Assembly (NCBI RefSeq): GCF_001484765.1
Contig: NZ_KQ947376.1
Location: forward strand, 1-64,000
Reading direction: 5' to 3'
DNA from: Entomohabitans teleogrylli
Lineage (GTDB): Bacteria; Pseudomonadota; Gammaproteobacteria; Enterobacterales; Enterobacteriaceae
DNA: 64,000 nucleotides
Both the position numbers and the translations under genes were made by a program. Each line of letters opens with the position of its first letter. The stretch's first letter is position 1. The notes beneath the pieces were generated by a model. It saw nothing but the letters and a program-made list of their open reading frames with translations. It was not told where the DNA came from and did not search any database. Positions 1-10,675 of this stretch are shown in pieces.

Positions 1-12
1 TAGGCGCATCAG

Positions 13-36
13 AAAAACCTCCGGCTATGCCGGAGG
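13..36 (-). terminator. Rho-independent terminator of ldtC
   Basis: Read on the minus strand, an 8-bp GC-rich stem (CCTCCGGC with GCCGGAGG, loop ATA) is followed by five T residues. It lies 13 nt past the ldtC stop codon, so it ends that transcript. Confidence 0.9.
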
Positions 37-49
37 ATATTTATTGTTA

Positions 50-1012
50 TTACAGCGCCTGCGGCGCCAGACTGTGGTAGTTAGTTACGTTGACCGGCAT
101 ACCGGAACGTAACTCCATCGCCTGATTCATGATTTGCTGCTGGGTGCCGGGGGAGGCCTGGAAAGCTTTCATGGTGTCATTGAGTACGATGGGCAGGGTC
201 TGCGGATCGTCTTCAATGGCCCGTGACAGCGGCTGGTGGACCTCCACCAGACGGCGGCCATCCGGCTCAACAGAGGCTTTAATTGGCGTATTGATAATGT
301 TGACTTTAGTTCCGACCGGCAGATTATCGAACAGCCACTGGATATCGTTATCCCGCAGGCGAATACAGCCGGAGCTGACGCGCATGCCGATCCCAAAGTC
401 GGCGTTGGTGCCGTGCAGCAGATAAACGCCGCCGTAGGCCGCCAGACGAATCGCATGATGGCCCATTGGGTTATCCGGCCCTGCCGGTACCACAACCGGT
501 AAATCGATACCCTGGGCTTTATAGCGGGCGCGAATGTTCGCCGTTGGGGTCCAGGTCGGATTCGCCCGTTTTTCTGACACACTGGTGACCATGGTTGGCG
601 TCACGGTGGTGCCGCCTAACTGGCCGATGCCGATCGGGAAGACAATCACTCGCTGCTCCCCGGCGGGATAGTAGTAAAGACGCAGTTCGGCGAGGTTGAT
701 GACAATCCCCTGACGGGGAACATCCGGCAGCAGGGTTTGCAGCGGAATGGTGAGGATACTGCCCGGACGCGGCACATAAGGATCGACGCCGGGGTTGGCC
801 TGCATTAACGCCAGAAAACCGACATTGTATTTTTTGGCGATAGCCTCCAGCGAGCCGCCGTTGTTTTCGACGATATGGAAACGGTTCTCACCGACTACGC
901 GGCTGCCCGGAGGCGGAAGCGGCCAGCTATTGGCCAGCGCCGGCAGCGAGAGGGCAAACGCCATCACGGCGCCGCAAGTCCACTGACTGAGGCGCGCTAA
1001 GGTTGTACGCAT
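50..1012 (-). CDS. ldtC: L,D-transpeptidase LdtC (YcfS)
   Basis: Periplasmic L,D-transpeptidase of 320 residues. The family attaches Braun lipoprotein to peptidoglycan meso-diaminopimelate. The N-terminus is a signal peptide (about residues 1-28, hydrophobic run AVMAFALSLPALA), followed by a LysM peptidoglycan-binding domain (about 44-91) and the YkuD catalytic domain (about 100-235). The active-site signature is complete: HGTN at 200-203 and SSGCIRLR at 213-220, with Cys216 as nucleophile. Length and sequence match E. coli LdtC, one of several Lpp-anchoring paralogues, and its position beside mfd is the same as in E. coli. It is a single gene with its own terminator. The assignment as LdtC rather than LdtA or LdtB rests on synteny with mfd and lolCDE. 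Confidence 0.95.
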   Translation of the reverse strand: MRTTLARLSQWTCGAVMAFALSLPALANSWPLPPPGSRVVGENRFHIVENNGGSLEAIAKKYNVGFLALMQANPGVDPYVPRPGSILTIPLQTLLPDVPRQGIVINLAELRLYYYPAGEQRVIVFPIGIGQLGGTTVTPTMVTSVSEKRANPTWTPTANIRARYKAQGIDLPVVVPAGPDNPMGHHAIRLAAYGGVYLLHGTNADFGIGMRVSSGCIRLRDNDIQWLFDNLPVGTKVNIINTPIKASVEPDGRRLVEVHQPLSRAIEDDPQTLPIVLNDTMKAFQASPGTQQQIMNQAMELRSGMPVNVTNYHSLAPQAL

Positions 1013-1133
1013 TTTACATGAAACTCCATGCCTGTAAGACGGGGGTTATCAAACGGTAAACAAGAATTATGGCGGGGCTATTTGTAAGGTAATCCTGGTA
1101 AAGTGCAATGCTTTGTAAGTTTTGCCGTTATGC

Positions 1134-1160
1134 GCGCCCTCTGCATGGCACAGAGGGCGC
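1134..1160 (-). terminator. Hairpin downstream of mfd
   Basis: A perfect 10-bp inverted repeat (GCGCCCTCTG and CAGAGGGCGC) starts 10 nt past the mfd stop codon. No T tract follows on either strand, so it may stabilise the 3' end or work only as a weak terminator. Confidence 0.5.
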
Positions 1161-1169
1161 TGACAGTCA

Positions 1170-4100
1170 TTAGGCGACGGCGTGTTCCGCCAGCCGCGCC
1201 ATAAACTGGCGTACCCAGTCCATGCGGGATTTACGTTCTTCGAGATCCTCAATGAATTTCAGGCGTGTCGGTCCGTCGAGGCGGAAGTGGTCGGGCTGTT
1301 TCTGAAGTAAACTTATCAACCACAGCGGATCGACATGATTTTTCTCGGCGAATTCGATCACGCCGCCTTTTTCATGGCCCTCGATTTTGCGAATTCCCAG
1401 TTTTTGCGCCTGCTGGCGCAGAGCGGCGATATCCAGCAGATTGCGCGCCGCATCGGGTAGATTGCCAAAGCGGTCGACCAGCTCAGCCTTAAGATCGTCG
1501 AGCTCATCGCTGTCGCGGGCGCTGGCGATGCGTTTGTAGAACGACAGGCGGGTATTGACATCCGGTACAAAATCGTCCGGCAGCAGCGACGGCATACGCA
1601 GTTCCACTTCCGTCTGGCTACTGGTGAGATCTTCCAGCGATGGTTCGCGTCCGGACTTCAGGGCATCCACGGCGTTTTCCAGCAGTTCCATATACAGTGA
1701 GAAGCCGATGGTTTCCATCTGGCCGCTCTGTTCTTCCCCCAGCAGTTCCCCGGCGCCGCGAATTTCCAGGTCATGGGTCGCCAGCGCGAATCCGGCGCCC
1801 AGATCTTCCAGCGAGGCGATAGCTTCGAGACGCTTATGGGCATCCTGGGTCATGGCCTTCGGATGTGGCGTCAGCAGCCAGGCGTAGGCCTGGTGATGGG
1901 AACGCCCGACCCGGCCGCGTAACTGGTGCAACTGAGCGAGCCCGAAGTGGTCGGCGCGTTCGATAATGATGGTGTTAGCGGTCGGAATGTCGATACCGGT
2001 TTCGATGATGGTGGTGCACACCAGTACGTTAAAACGCTGATGGTGGAAATCGTTCATCACCCGTTCCAGTTCGCGCTCGCGCATCTGGCCGTGGCCAACG
2101 GCGATACGCGCTTCCGGCACCAGATTCGCCAGCCGTTCCGCCGCTTTCTGAATGTTTTCGACATCGTTATACAGATAATAGACCTGGCCACCGCGCAGTA
2201 CTTCACGCAGAATCGCTTCCCGCACCACCAGCTCATCGTACTCGCGCACGAAGGTTTTCACTGCCAGACGGCGGGCGGGCGGGGTGGCGATAATCGACAG
2301 ATCGCGCATACCGGTCATGGCCATATTCAGGGTACGCGGGATCGGTGTCGCCGTCAGGGTCAAAATGTCGACATCGGCGCGCATCGCTTTGATGCGCTCT
2401 TTGTGGCGCACCCCGAAGCGGTGTTCTTCATCGACGATCAACAGCCCGAGATCGCGCCATTTAACGTCGTTTTGTAGCAGTTTATGGGTGCCGATCAGAA
2501 TATCGATTTTGCCTTCCGCGGTCTGCTCCAGCACCTGAGTCTGTTCTTTAGCGCTGCGAAAGCGCGAGATCATTTCAATCCGCACCGGCCAGTTGGCGAA
2601 ACGGTCGCGGAAATTATCAAAATGCTGCTGAGCGAGCAGGGTGGTCGGCACCAGCACCGCCACCTGTTTATGGTTTTCCACCGCCAGGAAGGCGGCGCGC
2701 ATCGCGACTTCAGTTTTACCGAAGCCAACATCGCCGCACACCAGGCGGTCCATCGCCAGCGGCTGACACATATCGCTGAGCACGGCATTAATCGCCTGGG
2801 CCTGATCGGGCGTGGTTTCAAACGGGAAACCGTCGCAGAACAACTGATATTGGGCTTTGTCATGTTTAAAGGCGAAGCCCTCTTTAGCGGCGCGCTGGGC
2901 GTAGATATCCAGTAACTCCGCCGCCACGTCGCGCACTTTTTCCGCCGCTTTCTGGCGCGCTCTGGCCCAGGCATCGCCGCCCAGTTTATGCAGCGGGGCG
3001 TTTTCATCGGCGCCGCCGGCATAGCGGCTTATCAGGTGTAGAGAGGAGACCGGCACATACAGCTTCGCGTCATTGGCGTAGGTGAGCATCAGGTACTCAG
3101 CTTTCACGCCGCCGGCTTCCAGCGTGGTCAGACCGGCATAGCGGCCGACGCCGTGTTCGAAATGTACCACCGGCTGCCCTGGATGCAGTTCCGCCAGGTT
3201 GCGGATTAAGGTGTCCGGGTTGATGGTCCGGCGACTGTCCTGACGGCGGCGGCTGACCCGTTCGCCCAGTAGATCGCTTTCGCAAATCAGTACCCGCTGA
3301 CGCAGGGTATCGATGTAACCGCGCTCGCTGGCGCCGATCATCAGGTAGCGACCGCTATCAATGGCCTCATCAAGACGCAGAATACGTTTCGGGGCCAGCT
3401 TAATACGCCCCAGCAGATCGGAAAGGGCTTCGCGCCGGCCTTCGCTTTCAACCGAGAACACCACCGGCCCGCTGAAGGATTCAAGAAATTTGCGCAGATT
3501 ATCCAGCGGCGCCTTTTGCTGGGCCTGGACGGCGATATCCGGCAGATTCTGGTAACCCAGATTGGTGTTGGCGGCTTTCCCGGCCAGCGAATCGGTTTTC
3601 AACTGGATTCGCGGCCACTGTTTAAGTTCGCTGAACAGGCTATCTACCGGCAGCCACAGCGATTCCGGCGGCAGCAGGGGGCGCATCGGATCCACGCCGC
3701 GGCTGGCGAAACGCGACTCGGTTTCCTGCCAGAAACGCCCGGCGCTGGCCTGCGGATCGCCGGTATTTACCAGCAGGGTGTTTTTCGGGAAATAGCTGAA
3801 CAGTGTCGGCAGCGGTTCGTTGAAGAACAGCGGCTGCCAGTATTCGATACCGGCGGGCAGGGTGCCTTTACTGACCTGCTGATAGATATGTTCGGCATCG
3901 CGCTTCACCTCGAAGCGATCGCGCCACTGGCTGCGAAACAGCTCGATCGCCGCTTTATGAGTCGGAAACTCATGGGCTGGCAGCAGATTGATTGCCTCCA
4001 CCTCTTCAAGAGTACGCTGACTGTCGACATCAAAAATCCGCAGACTGTCGATCTCGTCATCAAAAAAGTCAAGACGATAGGGCTGCTCGCTGCCCATCGG

Positions 4101-4616
4101 ATAGAGATCCAGCAGCGCGCCGCGGGTGGCGTATTCCCCGTGTTCCATCACCTGATCGACATGGCGATACCCCGCCTGGTCGAGCTGGGCGCGCAGCGTA
4201 TCCCGTGACAGGCGCTGCCCTTTTTTCATTACCAGCGCATGACCGTGCAGGTAACTGTGCGGACAGACGCGCTGCATCAGAGTACTGACCGCGACGATTA
4301 AAACGCCGCGCTGCATCCCCGGAAGCTGATAAAGGGTAGACAGGCGCGTGGAGATAATTTCCTGATGCGGTGAAAAACTGTCGTAGGGCAGGGTTTCCCA
4401 GTCGGCCAGATGGATAACCAGACTATCGGTAAATTGCTGGATTTCATCGTGAAGCCGCAGCGCGTTTTGCATGTCGGGCGCGATGAGTACCACCGGACCA
4501 TGGTGGCGTTCGGCGATTTCCGCCACTTCACAGGCGCAGGCCGCGCCGGTTAATTCGCCAAGCTGGCGCGTATCGCCCGGTTTGGCGGGCAGGTCGTAAC
4601 GGTATTGTTGTGACAT
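1170..4616 (-). CDS. mfd: Transcription-repair coupling factor Mfd
   Basis: The protein has 1148 residues, the same length as E. coli Mfd. This DNA translocase removes RNA polymerase stalled at lesions and recruits UvrA for nucleotide excision repair. Visible are a UvrB-like N-terminal region (about 1-340), the RNA-polymerase-interacting Tudor-like domain (about 480-550), a superfamily 2 helicase core with Walker A GDVGFGKTEV near residue 630 and the Walker B motif DEEHRFGV about 100 residues later, a RecG-like motif region (TGIDIPTANT, QLRGRVGRS) and the C-terminal UvrA-masking domain. The ATG has a long upstream intergenic region and is transcribed away from lolC. Nothing is disrupted. Confidence 0.98.
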   Translation of the reverse strand: MSQQYRYDLPAKPGDTRQLGELTGAACACEVAEIAERHHGPVVLIAPDMQNALRLHDEIQQFTDSLVIHLADWETLPYDSFSPHQEIISTRLSTLYQLPGMQRGVLIVAVSTLMQRVCPHSYLHGHALVMKKGQRLSRDTLRAQLDQAGYRHVDQVMEHGEYATRGALLDLYPMGSEQPYRLDFFDDEIDSLRIFDVDSQRTLEEVEAINLLPAHEFPTHKAAIELFRSQWRDRFEVKRDAEHIYQQVSKGTLPAGIEYWQPLFFNEPLPTLFSYFPKNTLLVNTGDPQASAGRFWQETESRFASRGVDPMRPLLPPESLWLPVDSLFSELKQWPRIQLKTDSLAGKAANTNLGYQNLPDIAVQAQQKAPLDNLRKFLESFSGPVVFSVESEGRREALSDLLGRIKLAPKRILRLDEAIDSGRYLMIGASERGYIDTLRQRVLICESDLLGERVSRRRQDSRRTINPDTLIRNLAELHPGQPVVHFEHGVGRYAGLTTLEAGGVKAEYLMLTYANDAKLYVPVSSLHLISRYAGGADENAPLHKLGGDAWARARQKAAEKVRDVAAELLDIYAQRAAKEGFAFKHDKAQYQLFCDGFPFETTPDQAQAINAVLSDMCQPLAMDRLVCGDVGFGKTEVAMRAAFLAVENHKQVAVLVPTTLLAQQHFDNFRDRFANWPVRIEMISRFRSAKEQTQVLEQTAEGKIDILIGTHKLLQNDVKWRDLGLLIVDEEHRFGVRHKERIKAMRADVDILTLTATPIPRTLNMAMTGMRDLSIIATPPARRLAVKTFVREYDELVVREAILREVLRGGQVYYLYNDVENIQKAAERLANLVPEARIAVGHGQMRERELERVMNDFHHQRFNVLVCTTIIETGIDIPTANTIIIERADHFGLAQLHQLRGRVGRSHHQAYAWLLTPHPKAMTQDAHKRLEAIASLEDLGAGFALATHDLEIRGAGELLGEEQSGQMETIGFSLYMELLENAVDALKSGREPSLEDLTSSQTEVELRMPSLLPDDFVPDVNTRLSFYKRIASARDSDELDDLKAELVDRFGNLPDAARNLLDIAALRQQAQKLGIRKIEGHEKGGVIEFAEKNHVDPLWLISLLQKQPDHFRLDGPTRLKFIEDLEERKSRMDWVRQFMARLAEHAVA

Positions 4617-4931
4617 AACGCGTGTCGGGATCTCTGTCGTTGAGCCGGGCTGTTACCCGACAACAGCACGGGCTGTATTCCTGAAGGTATGGGGTTATTA
4701 TCCTCGATCGTTTCTGTTAAGCAACTCTCCGCCGGCGTAGTGGACAGATTGTAAGCGGCGCGGCGCCGGCGAGACGGGTGCCGGATGCCGGAAATATAGC
4801 GGTATCTGGTTGATTGCGCTCGGTTTTCCTGTGGTTTGCACTGTGCCAAAAGCCGTTACGTTTCATTTACTTACTGCGGTATCGCTTATATACTCCGTGA
4901 TCACTTTGTAAAACCGCACAAGACGGATTTC
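4617..4931. promoter_or_regulatory. Divergent intergenic region mfd / lolCDE
   Basis: This 315-nt gap separates the oppositely transcribed mfd and lolC. It must contain both promoters, but I could not single out a convincing -35/-10 pair or operator. I see no gene in it. Confidence 0.4.
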
Positions 4932-6131
4932 ATGTATCAACCTGTCGCGCTATTTATCGGCCTGCGTTATATGCGTGGGCGAGCTGCAGACCGTTTCGGG
5001 CGTTTTGTTTCCTGGCTATCCACCATCGGCATTACGCTGGGGGTGATGGCGCTGGTCACTGTGTTATCAGTGATGAACGGATTCGAACGCGAACTGCAGA
5101 ACAATATTCTGGGGCTGATGCCCCAGGCTCTCATCACCACGGAGCAGGGCTCCGTCAACCCGGCGCAATTGCCTTCTTCGGCGCTGAAACTACAGGGCGT
5201 CTCGCGTACTGCGCCGCTGACCACCGGAGATGTGGTGCTGCAAAGTCCACGCAGTGTGGCGGTGGGCGTGATGCTGGGTATTGAGCCCGGTGAGCAAGAC
5301 CCGCTGACGCGCTACCTGGTCAACGTGCAGCAGAGCGCGCTGGAGCCGGGTAAGTACAATGTGATCCTCGGTGAACAGCTCGCGGGGCAACTGGGGGTTA
5401 ATGTCGGCGACACGATCCGCATTATGGTGCCTTCCGCCAGCCAGTTTACGCCAATGGGGCGCCTGCCCAGCCAGCGGCTGTTCAACGTTATCGGGACATT
5501 CGCCGCTAATAGCGAGGTCGACGGTTACCAGATGCTGGTGAATCAGCAGGACGCTTCGCGCCTGATGCGCTATCCGGCGGGGAATATTACCGGCTGGCGC
5601 CTGTGGCTGAATGAGCCGCTGAAGGTGGATACCCTCAGCCAGCAAACGCTGCCGCCGGGCGCGGTCTGGAAAGACTGGCGCGATCGCAAAGGCGAACTGT
5701 TCCAGGCCGTACGGATGGAGAAAAATATGATGGGACTGCTGCTGAGCCTGATTGTCGCCGTTGCGGCGTTCAATATCATCACTTCACTGGGGCTGATGGT
5801 GATGGAAAAGCAGGGCGAAGTCGCGATTCTCCAGACCCAGGGCCTGACCCGCCGGCAGATTATGGCGGTGTTCATGGTCCAGGGGGCCAGCGCCGGTATT
5901 ATCGGCGCGCTGCTGGGCGCCTGCCTGGGGGCGCTGCTGGCCAGTCAGTTGAATAATCTGATGCCGATCATTGGCGCGCTGCTTGACGGCGCGGCCCTGC
6001 CGGTCGCCATCGAACCTTTCCAGGTTGTCGCGATTGCCCTGGTGGCGATGGCGATTGCATTGCTTTCCACGCTTTATCCTTCATGGCGGGCTGCCGCCAC
6101 GCAACCCGCTGAGGCTTTACGTTATGAGTAA
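4932..6131 (+). CDS. lolC: Lipoprotein-releasing ABC transporter membrane subunit LolC
   Basis: The inner-membrane permease subunit of LolCDE has 399 residues; the complex extracts outer-membrane lipoproteins and passes them to LolA. The start at [13 protein letters not shown] matches the E. coli protein; an in-frame upstream extension is possible but lacks homology. One N-terminal transmembrane segment (about 22-45), a large periplasmic domain, and three C-terminal segments (about 265-395) of the FtsX type ending in the conserved PAEALRYE are visible. LolC recruits LolA through its periplasmic hook. It is the first gene of lolCDE-nagK-cobB and overlaps lolD by 8 nt, which suggests translational coupling. 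Confidence 0.97.
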   Translation: MYQPVALFIGLRYMRGRAADRFGRFVSWLSTIGITLGVMALVTVLSVMNGFERELQNNILGLMPQALITTEQGSVNPAQLPSSALKLQGVSRTAPLTTGDVVLQSPRSVAVGVMLGIEPGEQDPLTRYLVNVQQSALEPGKYNVILGEQLAGQLGVNVGDTIRIMVPSASQFTPMGRLPSQRLFNVIGTFAANSEVDGYQMLVNQQDASRLMRYPAGNITGWRLWLNEPLKVDTLSQQTLPPGAVWKDWRDRKGELFQAVRMEKNMMGLLLSLIVAVAAFNIITSLGLMVMEKQGEVAILQTQGLTRRQIMAVFMVQGASAGIIGALLGACLGALLASQLNNLMPIIGALLDGAALPVAIEPFQVVAIALVAMAIALLSTLYPSWRAAATQPAEALRYE

Positions 6132-6828
6132 TTCTGTCCTGTTGCAGTGCGACAACCTGTGCAAACGCTACCAGGAGGGGAAGGTGCAGACCGATGTGCT
6201 GCACGATGTCAGCTTCAGTATCGGGGAAGGCGAGATGATGGCGATCGTCGGTAGCTCCGGCTCCGGCAAAAGTACCCTGTTGCATCTGCTGGGCGGGCTG
6301 GATACCCCGACCTCTGGCGATGTTATCTTTCGCGGCCAGCCGCTGAGCCGGCTTTCCGCCTCCGCGAAGGCGGAGCTGCGCAACCGTGAACTGGGATTCA
6401 TCTATCAGTTTCACCATCTGCTGCCGGACTTTACCGCCATGGAAAATGTGGCGATGCCGCTGCTGATTGGCCGCCATAAAGGGGCGGAGACGGAGCAGCG
6501 AGCCAGGGCGATGCTGGCGGCGGTCGGCCTTGAGCATCGCGCAAACCACCGGCCGTCCGAGCTTTCCGGCGGCGAGCGCCAGCGAGTGGCGATTGCCCGG
6601 GCGCTGGTCAACAATCCGCGCCTGGTGCTGGCCGATGAGCCGACCGGTAACCTTGATGCGCGCAATGCCGAAAGCGTGTTTGCGCTGCTCGGCGAACTGA
6701 ATCAGTCGCAGGGGACGGCGTTTCTGGTGGTTACCCACGATCTGCAACTGGCGCGCCGTATGTCGCGACAGCTGGAAATGCGCGACGGCCATTTGAATCC
6801 GGATCTGACGCTGATGGAGGCCCGTTAA
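6124..6828 (+). CDS. lolD: Lipoprotein-releasing ABC transporter ATPase LolD
   Basis: The cytoplasmic ATPase of LolCDE has 234 residues. The start [16 protein letters not shown] overlaps the end of lolC. Walker A GSSGSGKS, the LolD-type Q-loop [12 protein letters not shown], the signature [15 protein letters not shown], Walker [13 protein letters not shown] and the H-loop VVTHD are all present. [12 protein letters not shown] is typical of the LolD/FtsE/MacB group and separates it from other ABC ATPases. Its stop codon overlaps the lolE start (TAATG). Confidence 0.97.
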   Translation: MSNSVLLQCDNLCKRYQEGKVQTDVLHDVSFSIGEGEMMAIVGSSGSGKSTLLHLLGGLDTPTSGDVIFRGQPLSRLSASAKAELRNRELGFIYQFHHLLPDFTAMENVAMPLLIGRHKGAETEQRARAMLAAVGLEHRANHRPSELSGGERQRVAIARALVNNPRLVLADEPTGNLDARNAESVFALLGELNQSQGTAFLVVTHDLQLARRMSRQLEMRDGHLNPDLTLMEAR

Positions 6829-8072
6829 TGGCGTCGCCTCTCTCTTTATTGATTGGTCTGCGCTTTAGCCGCGGGCGGCGGCGCAGCGGTATGGTTTCGC
6901 TGATTTCAGTGATCTCGACCTTTGGGATTGCCCTTGGCGTCGCGGTGTTGATCGTCGGCCTGAGCGCCATGAACGGTTTTGAACGGGAACTGAATAACCG
7001 CATTCTGGCGGTGGTGCCGCACGGGGAAATTGAACCGGTTAATCAACCGTGGAAAGACTGGCATGGCGCGCTGCAGCGCATTGAAAAGGTCAACGGCATT
7101 GTGGCCGCCGCGCCGTATGTGAATTTTACCGGGCTGGTGGAGAGCGGCGTTAATCTGCGCGCGGTACAGATCAAAGGGGTGGATCCGCAGCAGGAGACGC
7201 GTCTCAGCGCTTTGCCGCGCTTTGTTCAGGGGTCAGCATGGCAATCGTTTAAAGCCGGCGAGCAGCAGATCATTCTGGGGCAGGGGGTAGCCGAAGCCCT
7301 GAAAGTGCAACAGGGCGACTGGATCTCCATCATGATCCCTAACTCAGACGGCCAGAATAAATTGTTGCAGCCGAAGCGGGTACGCCTGCACGTCACCGGG
7401 ATTCTGGCCCTCAGCGGTCAGCTCGATCACAGCTTTGCGATGGTACCGCTGGAAGATGCCCAGCAATACCTGGATCTTGGCGCCAGCGTTACCGGTATCG
7501 CCCTGAAAATGGGCGATGTGTTTAACGCCAGCCGCCTGGTGCGCGATGCCGGGGAAGTGACTAACGCCTATGTATATATCAAGAGCTGGATAACTACCTA
7601 TGGCTACATGTACCGCGATATTCAGATGATTCGCGCCATCATGTATCTGGCGATGGTGCTGGTGATTGGCGTAGCCTGCTTCAATATCGTTTCCACACTG
7701 GTGATGGCGGTGAAAGACAAAAGTAGCGATATCGCCGTGCTGCGCACCCTTGGGGCGAAAGATGGCCTGATACGGGCGATTTTTGTCTGGTACGGGCTGT
7801 TGGCCGGTTTGTTGGGTAGTGTGATTGGCGCGGTGGTGGGGGTGATCGCCTCCTGGCAGTTGACTGCCATTATCCGCGCTCTTGAAACGCTGATCGGCCA
7901 CCAGTTTTTGTCCGGCGATATCTATTTTATCGACTTCCTGCCTTCGGAGTTGCACTGGCTGGATGTCGCGTATGTACTGGCGACGGCGCTGGTGCTCAGC
8001 CTGCTGGCGAGTTGGTATCCGGCGCGGCGGGCCAGTAATATCGATCCGGCGCGGGTGTTGAGCGGGCAATAA
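6828..8072 (+). CDS. lolE: Lipoprotein-releasing ABC transporter membrane subunit LolE
   Basis: The second permease of LolCDE has 414 residues and is paralogous to LolC; compare [13 protein letters not shown] here with [13 protein letters not shown] in LolC. It has an N-terminal transmembrane segment (about 20-45), a periplasmic lipoprotein-binding domain and three C-terminal transmembrane segments, ending [17 protein letters not shown]. LolE is the subunit that binds the lipoprotein substrate. Translation starts on the ATG overlapping the lolD stop codon. Confidence 0.97.
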   Translation: MASPLSLLIGLRFSRGRRRSGMVSLISVISTFGIALGVAVLIVGLSAMNGFERELNNRILAVVPHGEIEPVNQPWKDWHGALQRIEKVNGIVAAAPYVNFTGLVESGVNLRAVQIKGVDPQQETRLSALPRFVQGSAWQSFKAGEQQIILGQGVAEALKVQQGDWISIMIPNSDGQNKLLQPKRVRLHVTGILALSGQLDHSFAMVPLEDAQQYLDLGASVTGIALKMGDVFNASRLVRDAGEVTNAYVYIKSWITTYGYMYRDIQMIRAIMYLAMVLVIGVACFNIVSTLVMAVKDKSSDIAVLRTLGAKDGLIRAIFVWYGLLAGLLGSVIGAVVGVIASWQLTAIIRALETLIGHQFLSGDIYFIDFLPSELHWLDVAYVLATALVLSLLASWYPARRASNIDPARVLSGQ

Positions 8073-8085
8073 AAAGGGCGGGCAG

Positions 8086-8997
8086 ATGTATTACGGCTTT
8101 GATATCGGCGGCAGCAAAATCGCCCTTGGTGTTTACGATGAGCGCCGCCGGCAGGTGTGGGAAAAGCGTGTGCCGACGCCGCATGACAGCTATGAGCGCT
8201 TTGTGGCATGCATTGCGGCGCTGGTCCAGGAAGCGGACAGCCGCTGCGCCTGCGTCGGTAGCGTGGGGATCGGGATTCCGGGAATTCCGCAAACCGCGGA
8301 CGGGACGCTGTACGCAGCGAATCTGCCCGCCGCCAGCGGTCGCCCCGTCAGGGCCGATCTTACCCGGCGGCTGGGACGCGAGGTGCGTATGGATAATGAC
8401 GCTAACTGTTTTGCGCTATCGGAGGCCTGGGATGATGCCTTCTGCGATTATCCGGTGGTGATAGGGCTGATTCTCGGCACCGGCGTTGGCGGCGGGATTA
8501 TCGTTGACGGCAAACCGCTTTCCGGATGCAGCTATATCAGCGGCGAGTTTGGTCATATGCGCCTGCCAGTGGATGCGCTGGCGGTGCTGGGCCAGGATAT
8601 TCCAGTCACCCGCTGCGGCTGCGGCCAGTATGGCTGTATTGAGAATTATCTGTCAGGACGCGGTTTTGCCTGGCTATACCAGCATTTCTATCATCAGAGC
8701 CTTGAGGCGCCGCAAATTATCGCCCGTTATCATCAGGGGGAGCCTGAGGCGCGGGAGCATGTGGAACGTTTCCTTGACCTGCTGGCGGTTTGCCTGGGAA
8801 ACTGGCTGACCATGGTGGATGCGCATCTGGTGGTCATCGGCGGCGGTTTGTCGCAGTTCCCTTTGCTGGTGGAGGCGCTGCCGGCCCGTTTACCGCCGCA
8901 TCTGTTGCCGGTGGCGCGGGTTCCGCGCATCGCCAGGGCGCGACACGGTGATGCCGGCGGGATGCGCGGCGCAGCATTTTTGCATTTAACACGTTAG
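8086..8997 (+). CDS. nagK: N-acetyl-D-glucosamine kinase NagK
   Basis: ROK-family sugar kinase of 303 residues. It phosphorylates N-acetylglucosamine, mainly released by cell-wall recycling, to GlcNAc-6-phosphate. The N-terminal phosphate-binding motif is [14 protein letters not shown]. The catalytic Asp lies in [12 protein letters not shown], the adenosine-binding loop is [13 protein letters not shown], and the zinc-binding ROK motif [17 protein letters not shown] is complete. The gene starts 13 nt after lolE with a GGGCGGG-type ribosome site, so it is probably co-transcribed with lolCDE, as in E. coli. Confidence 0.95.
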   Translation: MYYGFDIGGSKIALGVYDERRRQVWEKRVPTPHDSYERFVACIAALVQEADSRCACVGSVGIGIPGIPQTADGTLYAANLPAASGRPVRADLTRRLGREVRMDNDANCFALSEAWDDAFCDYPVVIGLILGTGVGGGIIVDGKPLSGCSYISGEFGHMRLPVDALAVLGQDIPVTRCGCGQYGCIENYLSGRGFAWLYQHFYHQSLEAPQIIARYHQGEPEAREHVERFLDLLAVCLGNWLTMVDAHLVVIGGGLSQFPLLVEALPARLPPHLLPVARVPRIARARHGDAGGMRGAAFLHLTR

Positions 8998-9015
8998 CTG
9001 AAATCTGAGGGTGCC

Positions 9016-9837
9016 ATGCAATCGCGTCGTTTACATCGGTTAAGCCGTTTTCGAAGAAATAAACGCCGGCTGCGCGAGCGGTTGCGGCAACGGATATTTT
9101 TCACAGACAGAATGGGGCCGGAAGTGATGGAAAAACCTAACGTGGTGGTACTCACCGGGGCCGGCATATCTGCCGAGTCGGGTATCAAAACTTTTCGGGC
9201 GGCGGACGGACTCTGGGAAGAACACCGGGTGGAAGATGTGGCTACCCCGGAAGGATTCGCCCGCAATCCGGCGCTGGTACAGGCATTTTATAATGCCCGC
9301 CGCCATCAATTGCAGGCGCCGGAAGTGGCGCCGAATGCCGCGCATCTGGCGCTGGCAAAACTGGAAGAAGCCCTCGGGGATCGTTTCCTGTTGGTCACCC
9401 AGAATATTGATAATTTACACGAACGGGCCGGTAATACGCGGGTCATTCATATGCATGGCGAATTGCTGAAAGTGCGCTGCGCGCGCAGCGGCCAGGTGCT
9501 GGAATGGCCGGGCGATGTTAATCCGGATGACCGCTGCCACTGCTGCCAGTTTCCGGCGCCGCTGCGTCCGCACGTGGTGTGGTTTGGCGAGATGCCGCTG
9601 GGAATGGATGATATCTATCATGCGCTGGCTGGCGCGGACTTATTCATTGCCATTGGCACTTCCGGTCATGTTTATCCCGCCGCCGGTTTTGTTCATGAAG
9701 CGCGTCTGCATGGCGCCCATACCGTGGAATTGAATCTTGAGCCCAGTCAGGTGGGTAGCGAATTTGAAGAAAAATATTACGGACTTGCGAGTCAGGTCGT
9801 ACCGGAATTTATCGGCAAAGTATTAAAATCGTTGTAA
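9016..9837 (+). CDS. cobB: NAD-dependent protein deacylase CobB (sirtuin)
   Basis: Sir2-family lysine deacetylase/desuccinylase of 273 residues, or about 236 from the internal start at 9127. It shows the Rossmann motif [25 protein letters not shown], the catalytic HMHGEL, zinc cysteines in VRCARSG and CHCC, and the NAD-ribose-binding [12 protein letters not shown]. The start at 9016 has a GAGGG ribosome site 5 nt upstream and adds a basic Arg-rich leader. A shorter isoform starting at MEKPNVVV would match the two CobB forms known in E. coli and Salmonella. The protein regulates acetyl-CoA synthetase and many other acylated proteins. It is the last gene of the lolCDE-nagK group. Confidence 0.95.
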   Translation: MQSRRLHRLSRFRRNKRRLRERLRQRIFFTDRMGPEVMEKPNVVVLTGAGISAESGIKTFRAADGLWEEHRVEDVATPEGFARNPALVQAFYNARRHQLQAPEVAPNAAHLALAKLEEALGDRFLLVTQNIDNLHERAGNTRVIHMHGELLKVRCARSGQVLEWPGDVNPDDRCHCCQFPAPLRPHVVWFGEMPLGMDDIYHALAGADLFIAIGTSGHVYPAAGFVHEARLHGAHTVELNLEPSQVGSEFEEKYYGLASQVVPEFIGKVLKSL

Positions 9838-9893
9838 TCGAAAGCTAAACGGCGGAAAAGGAATTCCGTCGTATAAATAACCAGGGAATCAGG

Positions 9894-10205
9894 ATGCTTT
9901 ATATCGCGTTGGGTTTATTCATTGCCGGACTGGCTGCTCGTCTTTGGCTACGTGATGAAGAGGGAGACTTTTATTTTATGGCGGCGTTGGTATTAGTCGC
10001 GCTAATTGGATTAAGTAAAACATTTGCTATGCTATGGATTTTTATTACCCATGGCGCGCGCGTGCCAGGTTTTATTTCAGCGATTGCCCTGGCGATTTTT
10101 TTACTGGCGGTATTCTATTTTATCAACCAGGCCGCAGAACGGTTAAGTCGTTTATGGCAATGGTGCCGGAAAGTGATCGCCAGGAAAAATAGCAGGGATA
10201 AGTGA
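9894..10205 (+). CDS. Small inner-membrane protein, unknown function
   Basis: A 103-residue protein with an upstream AGGA-like ribosome site (accagggaatcaggATG). Three hydrophobic segments are visible: about 2-16, 28-52 and 60-82. A basic amphipathic tail follows (about 83-103, rich in Arg and Lys), suggesting a small integral membrane protein with a cytoplasmic C-terminus. It lies 56 nt after cobB on the same strand and could be co-transcribed. I do not recognise the family. Confidence 0.6.
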   Translation: MLYIALGLFIAGLAARLWLRDEEGDFYFMAALVLVALIGLSKTFAMLWIFITHGARVPGFISAIALAIFLLAVFYFINQAAERLSRLWQWCRKVIARKNSRDK

Positions 10206-10675
10206 ATAGTGGTTTATTGGTGTGGCTATAGCCGCTGGCTGTCTTGTCTGGCTATTTTTCGCGTCATTCTTCATTTCAGATTTATTTCTTTTTGCTGTGT
10301 GGCCTTACTGGCGTGGTTAGTGTTTTTTTCTGCTCTTTGACGGGCTTTGCCGGCTTTTATTTGGGGAAAAGCTTCAGGGGAAGTTTTTCCGGGTATAGGG
10401 TGCGTCTATATTATTTTGCTTTTATTGAACTCACTATTTTCTGTACTGGATAAAGTTTTTCAGTGGTTATGAAAATTCAAAGAAAAATAAAATATTAGTT
10501 ATCTAAATAATATTCACAGTGTGAAAATGACAGGAATATGACGTCATTGACAGATGATGGACGCAGGGGCGTTTTTCAGAATTTGTTCAGCACAATAAGG
10601 GGAACTATCGCAGTAAAAAAAGGTCTCTGGTAACGCAATCAGGCAGGATACATTTATTACGCTGAAGGACCGGAC
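10206..10675. other. AT-rich intergenic region, no convincing gene
   Basis: This 470-nt region has T-rich runs. An open frame at 10244-10453 would encode a Phe-rich peptide, but it lacks a ribosome site and family resemblance. A promoter for the next membrane-protein gene is expected in the right half; I could not define it. Confidence 0.4.

Noticed and set aside
10244..10453. Plus-strand frame of 69 codons rich in Phe and Ser
   Set aside because: No ribosome site, no recognisable family, and low-complexity hydrophobic text expected from T-rich DNA.
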